Under the pieces are notes generated by a model that was given only the letters and a program-made list of their open reading frames with translations, made no database searches and was not told the DNA's origin. From CBDFGE01 sp965247055 (GTDB lineage: Bacteria > Chloroflexota > Dehalococcoidia > Lucifugimonadales > JAGWBF01), in contig CBDFGE010000003.1 of the NCBI GenBank assembly GCA_965247055.1, positions 124,001 to 188,000 on the forward strand: a stretch of 64,000 bases of DNA, written 5' to 3'. Within the stretch, counting starts at the first letter, position 1; the number at the start of each line of letters is the position of its first letter. The position numbers and the translations under genes are program-made. This document shows, piece after piece, positions 17,489 to 25,637 of this stretch.

Positions 17489-18172
17489 CTATGTGCCGGC
17501 GGCCGGGAGCACCCGGTGTATCCACGGGACCAGGTCGTCCAGCACCTGCTGGCTGATCTCGTGCCTCATGGGGTACTCCCTGTAGTCAGGGCTGTACCCC
17601 TCCCCTTCCAGGAAGTCCCGGGCCTGCCGGGCCCGCTCCACCGGCGCGATGTCGTCGTGGATGCCGTGGGCGACGAAGATGGGCTGGTTCCGCTCGGGTG
17701 GGAGGCGCTGCCTCAGCTCCTCCGGGTCGGATATGGCGGCGCTGAGGGCCGCCAGGCCGGCGAATATGTCGGGCCTGACCAGCCCGCACCGGTATGTCAT
17801 GCTGCCTCCCTGGGAGAACCCCGTCAGGACGATGCGGCCCGGAGACACGTGGTACTGCTCGATGACCTCGTCAAAGAAGGTCTCCAGGAGCTCCACTGCG
17901 TGCCGGGCGTCCTCGGGCGTGCTCCGTCCCCAGGGGGGCGTCCAGCCGTACCCCTCCATGCCGGGTCCCACCTGCAATGGCAGGGGGGCGTTGGGGCAGA
18001 CGTACAGGTATCCCTTTTGGTCGATGGCAGGGCAGAGGCCAGCGAGGTCGTGCATGTTTGCGCCGAAACCGTGCAGGAGTATGACCAGAGGGTAGTCGAC
18101 CTGGGGGTCGTAGCCGTCTGGCTGAACGACCAGGTACTTGAGCCCCTTACCCTGATGCTGCCGCGCTTCCAT
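17489..18172 (-). CDS. Alpha/beta hydrolase (phospholipase/carboxylesterase type)
   Basis: A 227-residue serine hydrolase of the YpfH/EstB group. LVILLHGFGANMHDL carries the oxyanion site, GFSQGGSMTY holds the nucleophile Ser120, HGIHDDIAPV gives the acid near 173, and YPMRHEIS the histidine near 205. No signal peptide, so cytoplasmic. It is followed by a truncated propeller gene on the same strand that belongs to a different, disrupted gene. Confidence 0.88.
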   Translation of the reverse strand: MEARQHQGKGLKYLVVQPDGYDPQVDYPLVILLHGFGANMHDLAGLCPAIDQKGYLYVCPNAPLPLQVGPGMEGYGWTPPWGRSTPEDARHAVELLETFFDEVIEQYHVSPGRIVLTGFSQGGSMTYRCGLVRPDIFAGLAALSAAISDPEELRQRLPPERNQPIFVAHGIHDDIAPVERARQARDFLEGEGYSPDYREYPMRHEISQQVLDDLVPWIHRVLPAAGT

Positions 18173-18248
18173 CCTTCACTATGGTACGTGGACGGGTCCG
18201 TCGAGTCAACCGTCGCCACGGCAGGCTGCCCCAACGACACGGGGCTCC

Positions 18249-19169
18249 CTACTGGACCGGCGCCGGGAGCCATGTGGGCCACCAGTCGTCGGCGGGATCG
18301 TCGGTGAGGCGGACCGGATTGGAGCCGTCGGACTTCATCACGTAGATATCCGAGCTGCCGTCCCTGTCGGAGGCGAAGGCGATCATGCTGCCGTCGGGCG
18401 ACCAGGTGGGGTTGGTATCAAAGGCATCGTTGTTGGTAAGGGGGGTCTGGTTGGAGCCGTCGGCGTCCATAACGTAGATCTCGGGGTCGCCGTCCCGGTC
18501 GGACGAGAACACGATCCTGAGGCCATCTGGGGACCAGGCGGGCTCCAGGTCCGCGGTTTCGCTGTCGGTGAGCCGTACCAGGCCGGAGCCACTGGCTTCC
18601 ATGCGGTATATGTCCCAGTCGCCCTCTCTAACGGAGGAGAAGGCGATCCTGCTACCGTCGGGGGACCAGGAGGGAAACGCGTCGAACCCGGCGTTGTCGG
18701 TGAGGCGCCTGGCCCTGGAGCCGTCGGCCTGCATCACGTATATGCCCAGGGTGCCGTCCCTGTCGGAGGTGAACGCGATCATGCTGCCGTCAGGCGACCA
18801 GGCAGGGTATCCGTCAAAAAAGTCGTTGTTGGTAAGGGGGGTCTGGTTGGAGCCGTCGGCCTCCATGATGTATATGTCCCAGTCTCCGTCCCTGAACGAG
18901 TCGAAGGCGATCATGCTGCCGTCGGGGGACCAGGCGGGGTCGTCGTCGTTGTCCAGGTTGTCGGTCAAGCGGGCCTGATTGGAGCCGCCGGTGTCCATGA
19001 CGTATATCTGGGAGTTGCCGTCCCGGTCGGAGACGAAGGCGATGGTGGATACTGGGAGGTTGGGGGTGTCACCAGTGGGTGCCGGCGTTGCCTCAGGTGT
19101 GAATTCGGGAGTCGGTGTGGGTATGACTGTGGGCGTAGGCGTTGCGGCCGGTCCATCCGTAAGCGTGGT
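18249..19169 (-). pseudogene. 3' half of a split gene: Pro/Thr linker plus TolB-type propeller
   Basis: From the IS256 boundary at 19170 the frame is open without a start codon through a Pro/Thr linker (TPTPTVIPTPTPEFTPEATP) and then about six TolB/PD40 blades, each with SPDGSMIAF, SDRDG and IYVMDADGSN elements and LT before the next blade, to the stop at 18249. TolB propellers bind proteins or peptides outside the cytoplasm. Position and frame show that it is the C-terminal half of the gene starting at 22901. A start at the internal ATG 18998 would lose the first strand. Confidence 0.8.
19162..19169. repeat. Probable target-site duplication of IS256 copy B
   Basis: AGCGTGGT at 19162-19169 matches AGCGTGGG at 21844-21851 (7 of 8), flanking the inserted block 19170-21843. 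Removing the block and one repeat joins the two halves of the protease-propeller gene in frame. Confidence 0.6.
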
Positions 19170-20415
19170 CGCCGGTCACGTCCCATAGAGTGGTGTAAGA
19201 GTACGTCATCCTGTTGATATCGTCTAGGCCGCTGCCTCTGCGAGTTCGGCTCTGGGTAGAGCTTCGTTGGAGGTGGTTACCTCCTGTGTCATGTATCGAC
19301 GGCCGACGGCCCACTCGTCGTGCTGCTCAGCTAGGACGGCGCCGACCAGGCGACGGACAGCTGGGCGGTTAGGGAAGATGCCCACCACATCGGTGCGGCG
19401 CCGTATCTCCTTGTTGAGACGCTGCAGGGGGTTGTTGGACCAGATCTTCTTCCAGTGGGCGACGGGGAAGCTGGAGAAGGCCAGGACGTCGGGTCCAGCC
19501 TCGTCCAGTCGAGAGGCGCCCTGTGGGAACGGGTCCTGGAGCTGAGCAATCACCCGCTCGAGTTGGGCATGCACCTCCTGAGGGGACGGCTGCTGGTAGA
19601 TGGTGCGTACCATGGTGGCCACCCAGGGCTGAGCGCTCCTGGGGACCCGAGTGAGCAGGTTGGTCATGAAGTGGGTGCGGCACCGCTGCCAACTGGCCCC
19701 ACCGAAGACAGTTGCGATGGCATCCCTGAGTCCCTGATGAGCGTCCGATACCACCAGTTCCACCCCGCCCAGGCCCCTGGCGACCAGTGAGCGCAGGAAG
19801 GCCAGCCAGAAGGCGCCGTCTTCACTGGTACCCACGTCCATCCCAACGATCTCACGCTTGCCCTCGCTATTGACCGCCGTCGCCACCACCACGCTGACGT
19901 TGACTATCCTACCGGCCTCTCTGACCTTCTGGGTTAGTGCGTCCAGCCACAGGTAGGGATATGATCCGCCGTCCAGCGGCCGACCCAGGAAGCTCTCCAC
20001 CACCCCGTCCAGCTCCTGGCAGATACGCGACACTTGGCTCTTTGAGATACCCTCGCACCCAAGAGCCTTGACCAGATCATCCACTCGCCTCGTCGATACA
20101 CCCTCCACATACGCCTGCTGGATCACCGCCAGCAGAGCTCGCTCGCTGCGACGCCGTGGCTCCAGCAGGCTCGGAAAGTAGCTTCCCTCTCTGAGCTTGG
20201 GTATCTGCAACTCCATGGTCCCTACGCGAGTGTCCCATGCTCGAGACCGGTACCCGTTGCGCTGGGTCACCCGCTCAGGGTTGCGTTCTCCATACCCAGC
20301 ACCGGTCCTCGATGACACATCAGCCTCCATGATCTCTGAGGTGGACCCCAAAATTCGGACAGGTGGCTAAGAGAGAGTCCCGCTCCTAAAATAGGACGGA
20401 AACAAGGAGCAGGAC

Positions 20416-20700
20416 ATGAAGCAAACACGTAAGAAGCACAGCCCAGTCTTCAAGGCGAAAGTGGCTTTGGCCGCGCTCCAGGGGGAGCACACCATTGCAG
20501 AGCTGGCCAGCCGGTTTGAAGTCCACCCGAGCCAGATCCATGCCTGGAAGAAGGCCTTGACTCAGGGGGCGCCGCACCTCTTTGAAAATGGTGGTGGACG
20601 CCAGGAGAAGGACCAAGAGGTCCTCACTGCCCAGCTCTACCAACAGATTGGGCAGCTCAAGGTGGAACGGGATTTTTTGTCACGGAGCTTCGGGTTGTGA
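20416..20700 (+). CDS. IS3-family transposase OrfA
   Basis: A 94-residue protein with the usual helix-turn-helix (KAKVALAALQGEHTIAELAS, then RFEVHPSQIHAWKKAL) and a C-terminal leucine-zipper-like stretch (LTAQLYQQIGQLKVERDFL). It ends by overlapping orfB by four bases (GTGA). A T TTT TTG heptamer at 20673-20679 would allow a -1 shift into orfB, giving the OrfAB fusion transposase. Confidence 0.92.
   Translation: MKQTRKKHSPVFKAKVALAALQGEHTIAELASRFEVHPSQIHAWKKALTQGAPHLFENGGGRQEKDQEVLTAQLYQQIGQLKVERDFLSRSFGL
20673..20679 (+). promoter_or_regulatory. Putative programmed -1 frameshift site
   Basis: T TTT TTG read in the orfA frame (GAT TTT TTG) is a classic X XXY YYZ slippery heptamer. A -1 slip continues in the orfB frame without a stop (FFVTELRVVSRSQ), about 20 bases before the orfA stop. 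IS3 elements commonly make their transposase this way, more often at A6G. Confidence 0.6.
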
Positions 20701-21632
20701 GCCGGTCCCAACGCCGGGCCATGATTGACCGAGAAGAACCGAAGCTGTCTCTGGTGCGCCAGTGCGCCTTGCTGGGTATCAGCCGCTCCTCGTTGTACTA
20801 CCTGCCAACCGAGGCCGGCGCCGAGGACTTGGAGTTGATGGCCCTCATAGACCAACAGTACCTGAAGACACCTTTCTACGGCTCCAGAAGGATGACTGCC
20901 TGGCTCAGCAATCACGGACACCAGGTCAACCGCAAGCGGGTCCGCCGGCTGATGCAGCTGATAGGCCTGGAGGCCATCTACCGGCGTCCCAACACCAGCA
21001 AGCCAAACCCAGGGCATAAGGTCTATCCGTACTTGCTCAGGGGGCTGGAGATCAACCGGGTCAACCAGGTGTGGGCCACCGACATCACCTACATACCCAT
21101 GGCTCGGGGTTTCCTCTACTTGGTGGCCATCATGGACTGGCACAGCCGCTACGTGCTGGCCTGGCGGCTGTCCAACACCCTGGAGGTAGACTTCTGTGTT
21201 GCGGCTCTGGAAGAGGCCTTGAGCAAGGGTCGGCCACAGATCTTCAACACCGACCAGGGCAGCCAGTTCACCAGCGAGGCCTTCACCAGCATGCTGCTGG
21301 CGCAAGGCGTTCAAGTGAGCATGGACGGCAGGGGCCGGTGCATGGACAACGTCTTCGTGGAACGGCTGTGGCGCAGCATCAAGTACGAGGAGGTGTACCT
21401 GAAGGCATACCAAAATGGGACTGAGGCCAGAAAGGGGATTGGGGCTTATCTGGCCTTCTACAACCAAGAGCGGCCCCATCAAGCCCTGGGCTATCGGTCA
21501 CCGGGTCAGGTGTTCCATGCAGTGAGCCCACAAAGGTGTTTACTGGAACATCCACGAGCCTTACCATCGGATGAAGGTTTACAAGACACCCCAGCGGTAG
21601 ACTCTCTTATTTTAGCCTCACCGCTGTCCTGA
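20697..21632 (+). CDS. IS3-family transposase OrfB
   Basis: A 311-residue integrase-core transposase. It has the HTH_21 segment (PFYGSRRMTAWLSNHGH, then VNRKRVRRLMQLIGLEAIY) and the rve core with all three acidic residues: Asp in WATDITYIPM, Asp in NTDQGSQFTS and Glu in NVFVERLWRSIKYEEVY. The GTG start overlaps the orfA stop. The C-terminus FYNQERPHQALGYRSPG is the usual YNxxRPHxAL motif. Apparently complete. Confidence 0.92.
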   Translation: MSRSQRRAMIDREEPKLSLVRQCALLGISRSSLYYLPTEAGAEDLELMALIDQQYLKTPFYGSRRMTAWLSNHGHQVNRKRVRRLMQLIGLEAIYRRPNTSKPNPGHKVYPYLLRGLEINRVNQVWATDITYIPMARGFLYLVAIMDWHSRYVLAWRLSNTLEVDFCVAALEEALSKGRPQIFNTDQGSQFTSEAFTSMLLAQGVQVSMDGRGRCMDNVFVERLWRSIKYEEVYLKAYQNGTEARKGIGAYLAFYNQERPHQALGYRSPGQVFHAVSPQRCLLEHPRALPSDEGLQDTPAVDSLILASPLS

Positions 21633-21843
21633 TCATGGGGTCCACTTGACTCTCAGTGCCTCTCGTAGAAAGTCCACGTCACCGTCGACTCCCCTCTTGC
21701 GCATTAGCTCAAGCAGGTCCATCCTTTCCTTGACCACCGTTGTCCTCCTTTCTCAGGCTCGTCTTTGCCCGCTAAGGATGACGTGGTGGTCTCTCTTCAT
21801 CCAGACCCTCTCCTCTTGTTACACCACTTCCTGGGACTCTACT

Positions 21844-22901
21844 AGCGTGGGCGTGGGGGTGGATAAGGGTTCGGCAATGGTCGGCGTCGCGGTAGGGACT
21901 GGTCCCGAAGAGGGGTTGGGCGTCGGCCTCGGGCCGCGAGTGGCCCGAGGCCGGGGTGTGGGCGTGGGAGTGGCCGGGGGCAGCAGTACCCGCTGCCCGG
22001 CCATCAGCTTTGGCACCAGGTCGGGCAGGCTGGCGACGGAGACCGACACGCTGGCCCCCCGCCTGGCGGCCCCGGTTATGGGAGGTATGTTCCAGACATT
22101 GATGCCGAACACCTCTCCATCGATGCTTACTAGCGGCCCGCCGGCGTGGCCGCGCACCCTCAGCACATCCGTGAGGAGAAAGACCGCTCCGGCCTCGTCC
22201 CCGGTGTGTATGCGTCCCAGGGTGCCCACGGCGGCGGTGAGCTCATCGGGCAGTTCCTCAGCGTAGCCCAGCGCGAAAAGGCGCTCCCCCAAAGAGAGCC
22301 GGTCCGGGTCTCCCCACACCACCGACTCCAGCCCGGCGGCCTCCAGCTTCAGGACCGCCAGGTCGCGAACCTCGTCCCGTCCCACGATCCGGGCTTCCAT
22401 CTCGCGCCCGTCGGCCAGCCGGACCGTGGCGGAGGAGACCCCACGGACGGTGGAGGCCTCGGTCAGGACGTACCCGTCAGGGTCGATGACGACCCCCGTG
22501 GCGGTCTCCGTGCCTGCGGTGACCCGCACCAGCACGGGCCTCAGGGCGCCGGCCGCCGAGGCCAAGGAGGGGGCTGGGGTCGGGGTGGCCAGAGGTGTCG
22601 GAGTGTCCCCGGGCCGGGGTGAGGGGGTGGGAGTAATGCGGGGCAGAAAGGGCCGCCCGGGGGTGGGGGTCGGGATGCGTATGAGGGGCGGGGTCGCGGT
22701 AGGCAAGGGAACGGCCGGGGAGGTAGTGGTGGGAGTGGGCCGGGCCGTCGGCGTTGAAGCCGGGACAGGGCTGGCCTCGGGCGCCGCGCAGGCGCCACCG
22801 ACGGCGGCTGCCAAGGCGAGCACCCCCAGGATGAGGGAGCGCACCGGGGTCTTCCCCCTCCTCCTGCGGGCCTCTGTTCCCATCGTCTGTTTACGGACCA
22901 T
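21844..22901 (-). pseudogene. 5' half of a split gene: lipoprotein with inactive HtrA/trypsin-like domain
   Basis: The N-terminus has basic residues, a hydrophobic stretch and GGAC (about residue 38), a possible lipobox. A long Pro/Thr linker (residues 40-105) follows, then an S1C/HtrA-like domain: GVVIDPDGYVLTEASTV, DEVRDLAVLKLEAAG, GERLFALGYAEELP and GHAGGPLVSIDGEVFGINV. The catalytic His position (normally LTNAHVV) is Ser, and the nucleophile in GNSGGPL is Ala; Asp is kept. The fold is therefore probably non-catalytic. A second Pro/Thr linker runs into the IS256 boundary. The C-terminal half is at 18249-19169. Confidence 0.8.
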
Positions 22902-22916
22902 CCGGGCCGGCGGCCG

Positions 22917-24431
22917 CTACCTGGCCGCGGAAACGTGCTCCAGATGGGTGAAGGAGCCGGGGATATTCCCGGGGAAGGGATAGCCGGCGACGAAGTCCGG
23001 GTTGGCAACCATCTCCGCCCTCAGCCAGAGCAGGGGTATATCGGCGTACGCCTGGTACTTAATGTCTCCCATTATGAATTGTAGCTCCTGCCTAGTGTCT
23101 GGGTCCGGCCCGGCGAGCAGCCTCTCGTAGAGGCCGTCGATCTCCGGCTGTTCGTAGGAATGGAGGGTACCGCCGCTGTAGTTCATGATCCGGATCATGT
23201 CGTGGGGCTGGCGGCTGCTGATGCCGAGGCCCCACATGGCCCCGTGCATCTCTTTGTTCAGCATTTTGTTAAGGGCGGGGCCAAAATCGATCGCGACCAG
23301 GGTAGGTTGAAGGCCGATCTCCGCTAGCATCTCCGCCATGACCTCGCCTACATTCCGTAGCTCCGGCACCCCCTGGTCGTATATGTAAATGGTGAAGCCG
23401 AAGCCGTTGGGGTAGCGCGCCTCCGTTAGGAGCTGCCTCGCCAGTGGCGGGTCGTACGGGTACGCCGCCCAACCGCCCCAACCCGGCAGGCTGGGATGGA
23501 AGCCCAGCACGGCCATGTGCTCGCCCCGCCCTTTGAAGAAGAGCTCGTTGAGTACGTTCCGGTCGATGGCCAGGTTTATCGCACGCCGCACCTTCCGAGC
23601 TTCCTCTGCGGTCGGCCCGGGGCCGCCCGCAGGGTCCTCCACCCAGGGGAAGGGCTGTAGCTCCTCCGGGGTGGAGTAGTACTGGCCGCCCATGGACCAG
23701 GCCAGCTCTATAGCGGGTTGCTGGCTGAGATGGACCTTCAGCCCTTGCGCCTCGGCCTCGCCCTGTATGGAGCGGGGAAGCTCCGCCATGTGGACCTGCC
23801 CGGTCCGGAGGGCGGCCAGCCGGGTGGCAGCGTCGGGTATCAGGAGTAGCTGGAGCGTGTTGAAGTCGGGAGGGCGGCGCCAGTGGTCGTGCACCCGCTG
23901 GTAGATGATGGAGGCACCCGGCTCTCGTTCCGCGTACGCATAGGGTCCGGTACCGGCAGGTTGCTTCTCCAGTCCGGCGTCCCCCTCGGCGTCCCACTGG
24001 GCCTTGCTCAGTATCACCAGGCGGCCGAATGCGGAAACCATGCGGTGCAGCTCCGGCTCGGGCCGGTTCAGGTTGAACTGGACCGTGTAGTCGTCGATGG
24101 CCTGAATGCTGGCCAGGGTATCCCGCCAGAAGAACTTGTCGGAAGAGCCAAGGCTCTCCTCGCGGGTGATCATCTGGATGCTGTGTAACACGTCCCGCGA
24201 AGTGAACTGGCCCCACCCGTGGTGGAAGGCCACACGCTGCCGTAAGTTGAAGGTCCACTGGGTACGGTCGGGAGACGCCGACCAGCTTTCCGCTAGCTGT
24301 GGGACGAGCTCTCCCGACTCGGGGTGTACTCCGATGAGGTACTCGAACATGGGCCTGAGGTCGACCAGGCTGAATGAGGACAGGATCCAGGGGAGATTGG
24401 ACTCCTGCCCGAAGGTCGGGAGGGCCACCAC
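22917..24431 (-). CDS. Oligopeptide-type ABC substrate-binding protein (SBP_bac_5), N-terminus uncertain
   Basis: A 504-residue extracellular solute-binding protein of family 5: MFEYLIGVHPESGELVPQLA near the start, LRQRVAFHHGWGQFTSRDV, KQPAGTGPYAYAEREPGAS, and RRAINLAIDRNVLNELFFKGRG. Such proteins deliver peptides or nickel-type ligands to an Opp/Dpp importer. No importer genes are near. The given GTG start leaves no signal peptide. The frame stays open upstream through a Pro-rich stretch until a TGA in the 42-base repeats near 24590, while a signal-anchor-like segment exists in another frame at 24548-24832. A frameshift or deletion may have separated the signal. Confidence 0.75.
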   Translation of the reverse strand: MVALPTFGQESNLPWILSSFSLVDLRPMFEYLIGVHPESGELVPQLAESWSASPDRTQWTFNLRQRVAFHHGWGQFTSRDVLHSIQMITREESLGSSDKFFWRDTLASIQAIDDYTVQFNLNRPEPELHRMVSAFGRLVILSKAQWDAEGDAGLEKQPAGTGPYAYAEREPGASIIYQRVHDHWRRPPDFNTLQLLLIPDAATRLAALRTGQVHMAELPRSIQGEAEAQGLKVHLSQQPAIELAWSMGGQYYSTPEELQPFPWVEDPAGGPGPTAEEARKVRRAINLAIDRNVLNELFFKGRGEHMAVLGFHPSLPGWGGWAAYPYDPPLARQLLTEARYPNGFGFTIYIYDQGVPELRNVGEVMAEMLAEIGLQPTLVAIDFGPALNKMLNKEMHGAMWGLGISSRQPHDMIRIMNYSGGTLHSYEQPEIDGLYERLLAGPDPDTRQELQFIMGDIKYQAYADIPLLWLRAEMVANPDFVAGYPFPGNIPGSFTHLEHVSAAR

Positions 24432-24547
24432 CAGCTCGTGTCTCGCGGGAGGCCGCGGGGTCGGGGTGGGAACAGGCCCCTCGGCCCTGAACAGCCCAGT
24501 GAAGGTGATCTGGTCGTCGGTGCTGATGCCGAGCTGCTGGGGCGTCC

Positions 24548-24832
24548 TCAGGAACCTGAGAAGGCGCTGATGTCCGCCCGCCCGAAGTCAAGCTGTGCCC
24601 GCAAGGCGCTGATGTCCGCCCGCCCGAAGTCAAGCTGTGTCAGGGGTACTTTCTCGGGGTCCACAGACTGCCAGAGGAGTATGGTGTCCTCGACGGTGTC
24701 CACCGTGCCCACGATGACGGAGCCGCCGACGCCCCGCTGTATCTCCACGGCGTAGGCCACGCCGATGGCCACGATGGCGAGGGCGGCGGCCGTGAGGACG
24801 GCGTTCTTAACAGAGAGCCACTTCTTCATCAC
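24548..24832 (-). CDS. Small membrane-anchored or secreted protein with duplicated segment
   Basis: A 94-residue frame with a basic start and a hydrophobic helix (AVLTAAALAIVAIGVAYAV, residues 11-29), then a hydrophilic region with VIVGTVDTVEDTILLWQ. Its C-terminus contains LDFGRADISA twice in tandem from a 42-base DNA duplication. It may be the N-terminal, exported part of the downstream binding protein displaced by a frameshift, or a truncated independent protein. No function is assigned. Confidence 0.45.
   Translation of the reverse strand: MMKKWLSVKNAVLTAAALAIVAIGVAYAVEIQRGVGGSVIVGTVDTVEDTILLWQSVDPEKVPLTQLDFGRADISALRAQLDFGRADISAFSGS
24561..24639 (-). repeat. 42-base direct tandem duplication
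   Basis: A 37-base block (24561-24597) recurs at 24603-24639 with a 42-base period, adding 14 codons without changing frame. It lies exactly where the reading frame of the binding protein is lost. Confidence 0.8.
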
Positions 24833-24889
24833 ACGTTCTGCTGACCCCCGGCTCCGTGGGCTGGCAATGCCACTGTATGCGGCAGGGTG

Positions 24890-25633
24890 TTAAACCGCAA
24901 GGCCGCCGTCGATTCCGATGACCTGGCCGGTAACGTAGCCGGCGCCATCGGAGCAGAGGAAGGCTACCACCTCCGCCACGTCCTCGGGGGAGCCGAACCG
25001 GGCCATGGGGATGCGGGCCAGGATGGTCTGCTGCACCTCCTGGGGCAGACGGTTGACCATGGCGGTGGTGATGTAACCCGGGGCCACGGCGTTGGCGGTG
25101 ATGTTGCGGGAGGCCACCTCCCGGGCCACTGCCTTGGTGAACCCGATGAGGCCCGCCTTGGAGGCCGCGTAGTTGGCCTGCCCAGGGTTGCCCGAGAGTC
25201 CCACCACCGAGGACATGTTGACGATCCTCCCGTGGCGCTGCCGGATCATCTGGGACAGTGCGTACCTGGTAACGAGGAAAGCGCCGCCCAGGTTGACGTT
25301 GATGACCTCCTGCCAGTCGTCGGTCCCCATGCGGATCAGCAGCTTGTCCCGGTTGATGCCCGCGTTGTTCACCAGTATGTCCAGACTTCCCCATCGCTGG
25401 ACTACACCCTTCACCATGGACTCCACCTGATCTTCCCGGGTCACGTCACCAGCGATGGCGACGGCTTCACCTCCGGCAGCGCTTATCGCCTCCACAACCC
25501 TGGATGCCTGCTCCGCTCCGGTCAGATAGTTGACAGCCACCTTCGCCCCGTCTCGTGCCAGCCGTAGGGCGACCGCCTCCCCGATGCCCCTGGAGGCACC
25601 CGTGACCAGTGCCACGCGGCCTTCCAGCTTCAA
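24890..25633 (-). CDS. fabG: 3-oxoacyl-ACP reductase FabG
   Basis: A 247-residue short-chain dehydrogenase that reduces 3-oxoacyl-ACP with NADPH in fatty-acid elongation. It shows TGASRGIGEAVAL (cofactor loop near residue 12), NNAGINRDKLLIRM (with the FabG-type RD), the catalytic triad in MSSVVGLSGNPGQANYAASKAG, and the C-terminal GQVIGIDGGLAV. The gene follows plsX by 4 bases, and both follow a dehydratase pair, so a lipid-synthesis operon is likely. Confidence 0.93.
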   Translation of the reverse strand: MKLEGRVALVTGASRGIGEAVALRLARDGAKVAVNYLTGAEQASRVVEAISAAGGEAVAIAGDVTREDQVESMVKGVVQRWGSLDILVNNAGINRDKLLIRMGTDDWQEVINVNLGGAFLVTRYALSQMIRQRHGRIVNMSSVVGLSGNPGQANYAASKAGLIGFTKAVAREVASRNITANAVAPGYITTAMVNRLPQEVQQTILARIPMARFGSPEDVAEVVAFLCSDGAGYVTGQVIGIDGGLAV

Positions 25634-25637
25634 CCTG

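Larger units (their letters stand above)
20337..21649 (+). mobile_element. IS3-family element inserted in IS256 copy B
   Basis: About 1.3 kb with imperfect inverted repeats: TGAGGTGGACCCCAAAATTC at the left and the complement reading TCAAGTGGACCCCATGATCA at the right. CTC borders both ends, compatible with a 3-base duplication. It carries complete orfA and orfB and a likely frameshift site, and looks intact. Confidence 0.88.
19224..21737 (-). pseudogene. IS256-family transposase, N-terminus separated by IS3 insertion
   Basis: The main frame 19224-20336 encodes residues from about 40 onward without the frameshift seen in copy A (EGVSTRRVDDLVKALG is continuous). The first 30 or so codons lie beyond the IS3 element at about 21650-21737 (LLELMRKRGVDGDVDFL). 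The IS3 left end provides a fortuitous start at 20351, giving a truncated 375-residue frame. Catalytic motifs WLDALTQKVR and VVSDAHQGLRDAI are intact, so the sequence preserves the catalytic core that copy A has broken. Confidence 0.85.
19170..21843 (-). mobile_element. IS256-family element, copy B, itself interrupted by IS3
   Basis: Almost identical to copy A, from GGTCACGTCCC at 19174 to the GGGACTCTACT end at 21843, but split at 20337-21649 by an IS3-type element. Relative to copy A about 11-14 bases are missing at the IS3 junction (copy A 9469-9482). The composite interrupts a secreted-protein gene. Confidence 0.88.

Noticed and set aside
21846..22760. TPT/GTGGG-rich DNA as a possible CRISPR or satellite repeat
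   Set aside because: The repetitive pattern is codon-level Pro/Thr linker sequence, not regular units with spacers.
23269..24633. 454-residue open frame overlapping the peptide-binding protein
   Set aside because: Arg/Pro/Gly-rich sequence without motifs; the overlapping binding protein has clear family features.
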